A DNA stretch of 64,000 nucleotides, from assembly GCA_020444245.1 (NCBI GenBank), contig JAHLLI010000014.1, positions 1-64,000 on the forward strand, read 5' to 3'. Shown here piece by piece: positions 59,089 to 64,000 of the stretch (position 1 is its first letter; the number at the start of each line of letters is the position of its first letter). The stretch comes from Actinomycetales bacterium (GTDB lineage: Bacteria; Actinomycetota; Actinomycetes; Actinomycetales; Cellulomonadaceae). The position numbers and the translations under genes are program-made. The notes under the pieces are model-generated. The model saw only the letters and a program-made list of their open reading frames with translations, did no database searches and was not told the DNA's origin.

Positions 59089-61169
59089 GCGTCCGTCGGG
59101 CCGGGTCGCGTCGGCTCGTCGGGGCGGCGCGTCTCTCGGGCTGCTCGCTCCTTGAGGGCGGCGGCCCTGGCCGACTCCGGGTGGGTCGCCTGCCAGGTCT
59201 TGGCCTCCTGCTGGTGCGAGGACTGCAGCTGCCACGGCACCGACGCGACCACGACGCCCGGGCTGAACAGCAGCCGGGTCTTCAGACGCAGGGCGCTCTG
59301 GTTGTGCAGCAGCTGCTCCCACCAGTGGCCCACCACGTACTCGGGGATGTACACCACGACCAGGTCCCGCGGGCTCTCCCGCCGGATCGACTTGACGTAG
59401 CCCAGCACCGGCCGGGTGATCTCGCGGAACGGCGAGTCGAGCACCGTGAGCGGCACCGGCACGTCCAGCGCGTCCCACTGCTTGCGCAGCTCTGCGACGT
59501 CCTCGGGGTCCACGGCGACCGTGACGGCCTCGAGCACCGAGGGCCGCGTGGCGCGTGCGTACGCGAGCGCCCGCATCGTCGGCTTGTGCAGGCGGGACAG
59601 CAGCACGATCGCGTGGACCCGGCTCGGCAGCGCGAGCACGGAGTGGTCGTCGTCCATGGACGTCTCGTCGCGCACCTGGTCGTAGTGCCGCCGCACGCCC
59701 AGCATGATCACGTAGACGATGACCATCGCGAGGATCGCGATCCAGGCGCCGTGCGAGAACTTGGTGATGAGCACGACGATCAGCACCATCCCGGTCATCA
59801 CCAGGCCGATGCTGTTGATCACGCGCGAGCGCTTCATCCGGCTGCGCGCCGCGGGGTCGGGCTCGGTGGCCAGGTGCCGGTTCCAGTGCCGCACCATGCC
59901 CAGCTGGCTGAGCGTGAAGGACACGAACACCCCGACGATGTACAGCTGGATCAGCCGGGTGACCTGGGCGTCGAACGCCCAGATCAGCACCACGGCACCG
60001 CCCGCCAGCGCGAGGATCCCGTTGGAGAACGCCAGCCGGTCGCCGCGGGTGTGCAGCTGGCGGGGCAGGAACCCGTCCCGCGCCAGGATCGATCCGAGCA
60101 CCGGGAAGCCGTTGAACGCGGTGTTCGCGGCGAGCACCAGGATCAGCCCGGTGACCACGGACACCACGACGATCGCCGGGGAGAACCCGGAGAACACCGA
60201 GTGGGTCAGCTGCCCGAGCACGGGGTGCTGCTCGTAGCTGTCCCCGACCGCCACGCCGTCGCGCAGCAGGTTGGTGGCGGGCAGCTCGACGTAGTGCACG
60301 TGCGCGGCCTTGGCCAGCACGAGGATCGAGATCATGAAGGTGATCGACAGGGAGCCGAGCAGCGCGAGGGTGGTCGCGGCGTTGCGGCTCTTGGGCGGCT
60401 TGAAGGCGGGCACGCCGTTGCTGATCGCCTCGACACCGGTGAGGGCGGCGGCGCCGGACGCGAACGCGCGCAGGACGAGGAACCCTCCGGCCAGCCCCAC
60501 GAGGCCCGCCTCGAAGCCCGATTCCGGGAGGATCGTCAGGTCCGCGCTCTCCGCCGGCGGCAGCCCTCCGGCGGCGAGCCGTACGAACCCGACGATGGCC
60601 GTGGTGAGCACCGCGGCCATGAACAGGTACGTAGGGATGGCGAACAGCCGGCCGGACTCCTTGACCCCGCGCAGGTTCATCACCATGAGCACGGCCACGA
60701 TCGACACGGCGAACAGCGCCTCGTGCCCGCGGAGCGACGGGATCGCGACGGCGGCGTACTGGGCCCCGGAGGACACCGACACGGCCACGGTGAGCACGTA
60801 GTCCACCAAGAGCGCGCTGGCCACCGTCAGCCCGGCCTTGGGCCCGAGGTTGGTGGTGACCACCTCGTAGTCACCGCCGCCGGACGGGTAGGCGTGCACG
60901 TTCTGCCGGTAGGACGTGACCACGACGGCCAGCACCGCGGCGACGGCGAGACCGACCCACGGCGAGATCACCGTGGCGCTCAGCCCGGCGATGCTCAGGG
61001 TCAGCAGGATCTCGTCCGGCGCGTAGGCCACCGACGACAACGCGTCGGAGGCGAACACGGGCAGCGCGATGCGCTTGGGCAGGAGGGTGTGGCCGAGTCG
61101 GTCGCTGCGGACGGGACGTCCGACGATCAACCGCTTTGCGGCATCAGCGATGTCCGACACACGGGCCAT
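59085..61169 (-). CDS. APC-superfamily transporter, KimA-like
   Basis: A 694-aa protein with about 12 helices and a 180-residue cytoplasmic C-terminal domain. PVFASDALSSVAYAPDEILLTLS, AYPSGGGDYEVVTTNLGPKAGL, and the long C-terminal part with VVVYIPEYVVGHWWEQLLHNQSALRLKTRLLF are typical of the KimA/YdaO-like actinobacterial group, a high-affinity K+ importer in Bacillus. Two TrkA genes lie divergent and support potassium. TAGCAT overlaps ATG 61169, so a leaderless start at GTG 61160 is possible. Confidence 0.85.
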   Translation of the reverse strand: MARVSDIADAAKRLIVGRPVRSDRLGHTLLPKRIALPVFASDALSSVAYAPDEILLTLSIAGLSATVISPWVGLAVAAVLAVVVTSYRQNVHAYPSGGGDYEVVTTNLGPKAGLTVASALLVDYVLTVAVSVSSGAQYAAVAIPSLRGHEALFAVSIVAVLMVMNLRGVKESGRLFAIPTYLFMAAVLTTAIVGFVRLAAGGLPPAESADLTILPESGFEAGLVGLAGGFLVLRAFASGAAALTGVEAISNGVPAFKPPKSRNAATTLALLGSLSITFMISILVLAKAAHVHYVELPATNLLRDGVAVGDSYEQHPVLGQLTHSVFSGFSPAIVVVSVVTGLILVLAANTAFNGFPVLGSILARDGFLPRQLHTRGDRLAFSNGILALAGGAVVLIWAFDAQVTRLIQLYIVGVFVSFTLSQLGMVRHWNRHLATEPDPAARSRMKRSRVINSIGLVMTGMVLIVVLITKFSHGAWIAILAMVIVYVIMLGVRRHYDQVRDETSMDDDHSVLALPSRVHAIVLLSRLHKPTMRALAYARATRPSVLEAVTVAVDPEDVAELRKQWDALDVPVPLTVLDSPFREITRPVLGYVKSIRRESPRDLVVVYIPEYVVGHWWEQLLHNQSALRLKTRLLFSPGVVVASVPWQLQSSHQQEAKTWQATHPESARAAALKERAARETRRPDEPTRPGPTDA

Positions 61170-61281
61170 GCTAGGACCACTCGGGGACCACCACGCGCGA
61201 GCGTCCGCTGGCAGGACCGCTCCCCAGCGCCGGCGGCGTCCGGCCAGGACGCATCGCGCGTCTCCGAGGCCGCGGACGGTA

Positions 61282-61287
61282 TAGCGT
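61282..61287 (+). promoter_or_regulatory. -10 hexamer (TAGCGT), leaderless, for the trkA pair
   Basis: TAGCGT (inside TATAGCGT) ends 8 nt before GTG 61296. Confidence 0.5.
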
Positions 61288-61295
61288 CAGGGTCC

Positions 61296-61961
61296 GTGCA
61301 CTTCGTCATCATGGGATGCGGGCGGGTCGGCGCGACCCTCGCCTCGTCGCTCGAGCACCGCGGCCACTCGGTCGCCGTCATCGACCAGAACCCGGACGCG
61401 TTCCGTCGCCTCGACCCGGAGTTCTCCGGCAAGAAGGTGACCGGCGTCGGCTTCGACCGCAAGACGCTGGTGCAGGCCGGGATCGAGGACGCCTACGCGT
61501 TCGCGGCGGTCTCCGACGGCGACAACTCGAACATCCTCGCCGCGCGTGTCGCGCGCGAGCAGTACGGGGTGGACAACGTCGTCGCCCGCATCTACGACCC
61601 GCACCGCGCCGAGATCTACCAGCGCCTGGGGATACCCACGGTCGCCACCGTGCGGTGGACGTCGGACCAGGTGCTGCGCCGGCTGCTGCCGATGGGAGCC
61701 ACCGACGAGTTCCGCGACGCGTCGGGGCAGGTCGTCATGGCCCAGGTCGACCTGCACCCGGGCTGGACCGGCAAGCCGGTGAGCCACCTGGAGGCGGCCA
61801 CCGGGGCACGGGTCGCGTTCGTCACCCGCTACGGGGACGGCATCCTGCCCACAGCGACCACGGTGATCCAGGAGAACGACCTGGTGCACGTGCTGGCCCT
61901 GGCCACCGAGCTCACCAAGGTCGAGCGGATCTGCACGCGCGTGCCGGCGGAGGTCAACTGA
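61296..61961 (+). CDS. trkA: TrkA-family potassium uptake regulator, first of two
   Basis: A 221-aa RCK protein: HFVIMGCGRVGATLASSLEHRGHSVAVID is the N-terminal NAD-binding motif, and a C-terminal TrkA_C domain (residues 140-215, KPVSHLEAATGARVAFVTRYG) follows. It gates potassium transporters through NAD(H) or nucleotides. The second trkA starts in its stop (TGATG). Confidence 0.93.
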   Translation: MHFVIMGCGRVGATLASSLEHRGHSVAVIDQNPDAFRRLDPEFSGKKVTGVGFDRKTLVQAGIEDAYAFAAVSDGDNSNILAARVAREQYGVDNVVARIYDPHRAEIYQRLGIPTVATVRWTSDQVLRRLLPMGATDEFRDASGQVVMAQVDLHPGWTGKPVSHLEAATGARVAFVTRYGDGILPTATTVIQENDLVHVLALATELTKVERICTRVPAEVN

Positions 61962-62635
61962 TGCGGGTCGTCATCGCCGGAGCGGGCTCGGTGGGCCGCT
62001 CGATCGCCGCCGAGCTGCTCGCCGCCGAGCACGAGGTCACGCTGATCGACAAGAACCCTGCGGCGATGCGGGTCGCCTCGGTCGCCGACGCGGACTGGTT
62101 GCTCGCCGACGCGTGCGAGCTGTCCGCCCTGGAGCAGAGCCGGGTCGCCGACTGCGACGTGGTGGTCGCGGCGACCGGCGACGACAAGGTCAACCTTGTC
62201 GTGTCGCTGCTGTCCAAGACGGAGTTCGGCGTGCCGCGCACCGTCGCCCGGGTGAACAACCCGCGCAACGAGTGGCTCTTCGACGAGGCCTGGGGCGTGG
62301 ACGTGGCGGTCTCCACCCCGCGCATCATGACGGCGATGGTCGAGGAGGCCGTGGCCGTCGGCGACCTGGTGAAGATCTTCACGTTCCACCAGTCCGGCGC
62401 GGACATCCTCGAGCTCACGCTGCCCCCGGACTCGCCGATGGTCGGCACGCTCGTCGGCGACGTGACGTGGCCGCGCGACACCGTCCTGGCGGCCCTGGTC
62501 CGCGACACCGCGCCGATCGCCCCCACCCCCGAGGACACCCTCGAGGCCGGGGACGAGCTCATCATCGTGGCGGGGGCTGAGGCCGATCTCGACGATCTGC
62601 ACGCGCTCCTGGTGACGCCACCAGCAGCCACGTGA
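61961..62635 (+). CDS. trkA: TrkA-family potassium uptake regulator, second of two
   Basis: A 224-aa RCK protein: RVVIAGAGSVGRSIAAELLAAEHEVTLIDKNP, then DADWLLADACELSALEQSRVADCDVVVAATGDDKVN, with a TrkA_C end (DSPMVGTLVGDVTWPRDTVLAALVRD). The pair is conserved in actinobacteria and may act on the KimA-like protein or a Trk channel elsewhere. Its 3' end overlaps the opposing DUF3159 gene by 74 bp. Confidence 0.94.
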   Translation: MRVVIAGAGSVGRSIAAELLAAEHEVTLIDKNPAAMRVASVADADWLLADACELSALEQSRVADCDVVVAATGDDKVNLVVSLLSKTEFGVPRTVARVNNPRNEWLFDEAWGVDVAVSTPRIMTAMVEEAVAVGDLVKIFTFHQSGADILELTLPPDSPMVGTLVGDVTWPRDTVLAALVRDTAPIAPTPEDTLEAGDELIIVAGAEADLDDLHALLVTPPAAT

Positions 62636-63290
62636 TCCACAGCGCGACGGCGAACAGCGGGACGCCCATGGCGAGCTTGGCCGCGCCGAGCGCCGCCACC
62701 TCGGCGCCCCAGTAGAGCGGGAGCTGGACCGCGAGTCGGAGCGCGAACACGGCGCCCATCACCCACGTCGCCCACACGAACCGACGCCGCTCGTGGGCCT
62801 TGTCCGGGTCCGTCCGCCACGCCATCGACTCCCCGCGCAGCAGGGCCACGACCACGCCGACCGCGGGCCACCGCACGGCCAGCGACACCAGCATCGCCAG
62901 GAGGTAGCCGGCGTTGGCCAGCAGCCCGCCGGCGAAGTAGTCCTGCGCCCGGCCCGTCCACAAGGCCCACACCACCCCGATCCCGACCCCGAGCACGCCC
63001 GAGAGCGCCTGGGTCACCGGGGTGCGCTGGACCAGCCGGACCACCACCGCGACCACCGCCACGGCCAGCGACGCGACAAGCGAGGCCGTCAGGGCCCGCG
63101 TGGCCACGTAGACCACGACGAACACCAGGCCCGGCGCGGTCGACTCGACCAGCCCGCGCACGCCGCCGATCGCGTCGACGAACGAGAAGTCGTCACCGAT
63201 CGCGGCCCTCAGGCCGCGCGCCGCGGCCGGCCCCTCGACCGGAGTCGGGTCGCCCTCCGGCGACGGCCCGTCGGGGCCGGCGTCACTCAC
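62562..63290 (-). CDS. DUF3159 family membrane protein
   Basis: A 242-aa protein with an acidic N-terminus and about six helices. DDFSFVDAIGGVRGLVESTAPGLVFVVVYV, VQRTPVTQALSGVLGVGIG, GRAQDYFAGGLLANAGYLL, and RRFVWATWVMGAVFALRLAVQLPLYW are family segments. Function unknown. GTG 63290 lies inside the OB-fold gene by 8 nt. Confidence 0.92.
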   Translation of the reverse strand: MSDAGPDGPSPEGDPTPVEGPAAARGLRAAIGDDFSFVDAIGGVRGLVESTAPGLVFVVVYVATRALTASLVASLAVAVVAVVVRLVQRTPVTQALSGVLGVGIGVVWALWTGRAQDYFAGGLLANAGYLLAMLVSLAVRWPAVGVVVALLRGESMAWRTDPDKAHERRRFVWATWVMGAVFALRLAVQLPLYWGAEVAALGAAKLAMGVPLFAVALWITWLLVASPGARADRRDRPQPPPR

Positions 63291-63678
63291 CGGGCCTCGG
63301 CACCAGCTCGTACGCGGGGTTGTAGACGGTCGGGTGCCCGCTCTGGAAGCAGACCAGCCCCTCGAGGCGCAGTCGGCGGCCGGGCTCGATGCCGGCCACC
63401 GCACGCCGGCCGAGGAACACCAGACGCAACGCGCCGCTCCCGTCGAAGAGCTCCGCCTCCAGGGCCGGGACCTCGGTCGCGGGACGCAGCCGGACGCTGC
63501 GCAGCACGCCGGAGACCCGCGCGCGCCGGCGCGGCACCAGGTCCGAGACGGGGGTGCACCCCGTCTGCTCGGACTGCTGCTGTCGTTCCTCGGCCGCCTC
63601 GAGCTCGGTACGCGACGCAAGCATGTCGTGCAGCACCTCGCGAATGCCTCGTGGGGCGGTGGGGGTCCGCCGTGCCAT
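63283..63678 (-). CDS. OB-fold nucleic-acid-binding protein
   Basis: A 131-aa protein. Residues 45-125 form an OB fold (RARVSGVLRSVRLRP, FDGSGALRLVFLGRRAVAGIEPGRRLRLEGLV). It is conserved between DUF3710 and DUF3159 in actinobacteria. It may bind single-stranded nucleic acid. ATG 63678 overlaps the DUF3710 stop by 1-4 nt (ATGA). Confidence 0.88.
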   Translation of the reverse strand: MARRTPTAPRGIREVLHDMLASRTELEAAEERQQQSEQTGCTPVSDLVPRRRARVSGVLRSVRLRPATEVPALEAELFDGSGALRLVFLGRRAVAGIEPGRRLRLEGLVCFQSGHPTVYNPAYELVPRPGE

Positions 63679-64000
63679 CAGTGCACCTCGGTGATCTCGG
63701 GACCGCGTTTGAAGGGGTCGATCAGCCCACGGGCGTCGGGCACCTGGGGGGCCGGGCTCATGTTCGGCATCGTCAGGGCGATCAGCTCGCGCGGGGCCAT
63801 CGCCTCGGCGCCCCGCACCACGACGATGTCGGCGAAGAGGTCCTCGAGCACACGGGCCGCCTCGGGGTCGACCGCGGCCCGGCCGGTGACCACGCCGCGC
63901 AGGAACCAGCGCGGCCCGTCGGCCCCGATGAAGCGGGCCGGGCGGTGACCGGTCCGGCCCTCCGGGGTGCGGACCGGGAGCCGTGCGAGCAGCTCACGTC
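63678..64000 (-). CDS. DUF3710 family protein (5' end cut by window)
   Basis: Reading from 63998, the frame gives 106 residues of the C-terminal part: RELLARLPVRTPEGRTGHRP, then ARFIGADGPRWFLRGVVTGR and DIVVVRGAEAMAPRELIALTMP. RFIGxDGPRWFLRGV is the DUF3710 signature. The start lies beyond the window. Function unknown; it forms an operon with the OB-fold and DUF3159 genes. Confidence 0.88.
   Translation of the reverse strand, partial: RELLARLPVRTPEGRTGHRPARFIGADGPRWFLRGVVTGRAAVDPEAARVLEDLFADIVVVRGAEAMAPRELIALTMPNMSPAPQVPDARGLIDPFKRGPEITEVH

Noticed and set aside
61170-61295. c-di-AMP (ydaO) riboswitch before the KimA-like gene
   Set aside because: I looked for its conserved loops and saw none. 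The -10 lies on the start codon, leaving no leader.
59181-61961. A 900-codon plus-strand frame opposite the APC transporter that runs into trkA
   Set aside because: Only its last part, in the trkA frame, is real; trkA starts at GTG 61296.

Overview
The window comes from the chromosome of a high-GC actinobacterium (I estimate above 70 % G+C). The best fit is the Cellulomonadaceae (Cellulomonas or Actinotalea type). This is inferred from gene order and content: DUF3000 next to HRDC ribonuclease D, the DUF3710/OB-fold/DUF3159 block beside paired TrkA genes, GuaB1, pyruvate formate-lyase for facultative anaerobic life, and many leaderless genes. I see no insertion sequence, prophage, CRISPR array, rRNA or tRNA. 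The window is ordinary chromosome with several stress and redox islands.

Left part (1-12.2 kb): a 42-bp tandem repeat at the edge; a cysteine-rich 18-codon leader ORF ahead of a membrane thioredoxin/DUF4395 pair; a CPA1 antiporter; DUF4396; a TerC-family protein behind what looks like a yybP-ykoY (Mn2+) riboswitch; a P1 peptidase; a His-tailed thioredoxin operon; a rhodanese; and a copper/haem envelope set (membrane protein, CopC, PCuAC, Tat-exported DyP peroxidase). A translationally coupled pair follows: a SpeD-like protein and a LuxI-superfamily-like acyltransferase. It is the most unusual gene pair here.

12.2-23.6 kb: a GGDEF-EAL protein, a feoABC iron(II) operon with an IdeR/DtxR-type box, a UMF1 transporter, a hydrolase, a GDPD, then a sulfur module (SQR-like flavoprotein, TusE/DsrC, DsrE-like, rhodanese lipoprotein). 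Four 16-bp dyads of the form ATACCC-N4-GGGTAT lie upstream of the trxA, rhodanese/copper, SQR and rhodanese-lipoprotein units. They suggest one regulon under a CsoR/CstR-family repressor that is not encoded here.

23.6-36 kb: a trehalose operon (glgX/treX-treY-treZ) coupled to a PPK2 kinase, ZapE, an SDR protein, and a MurJ-like flippase. 35-40 kb: cell-wall candidates (FemX-like, ATP-grasp ligase, DegT-like aminotransferase). Two copies of a roughly 280-bp structured non-coding repeat lie at 35.25 and 54.54 kb.

40-64 kb: mostly housekeeping. It holds a LuxR-type regulator, RNase D, a FadB-like fusion, pflA/pflB with DosR-like boxes upstream of pflB, dxs, guaB1, Nudix, a glutamine amidotransferase, a serpin lipoprotein, a methyltransferase, aconitase with an upstream 18-bp perfect palindrome, a TrmA-type RNA methyltransferase, a KimA-like APC transporter, two TrkA proteins, DUF3159, an OB-fold protein and a truncated DUF3710 gene at the right edge.

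The common theme is redox, sulfur and metal homeostasis in a facultative anaerobe. Functions are called from motifs and family memory only; no database search was run.
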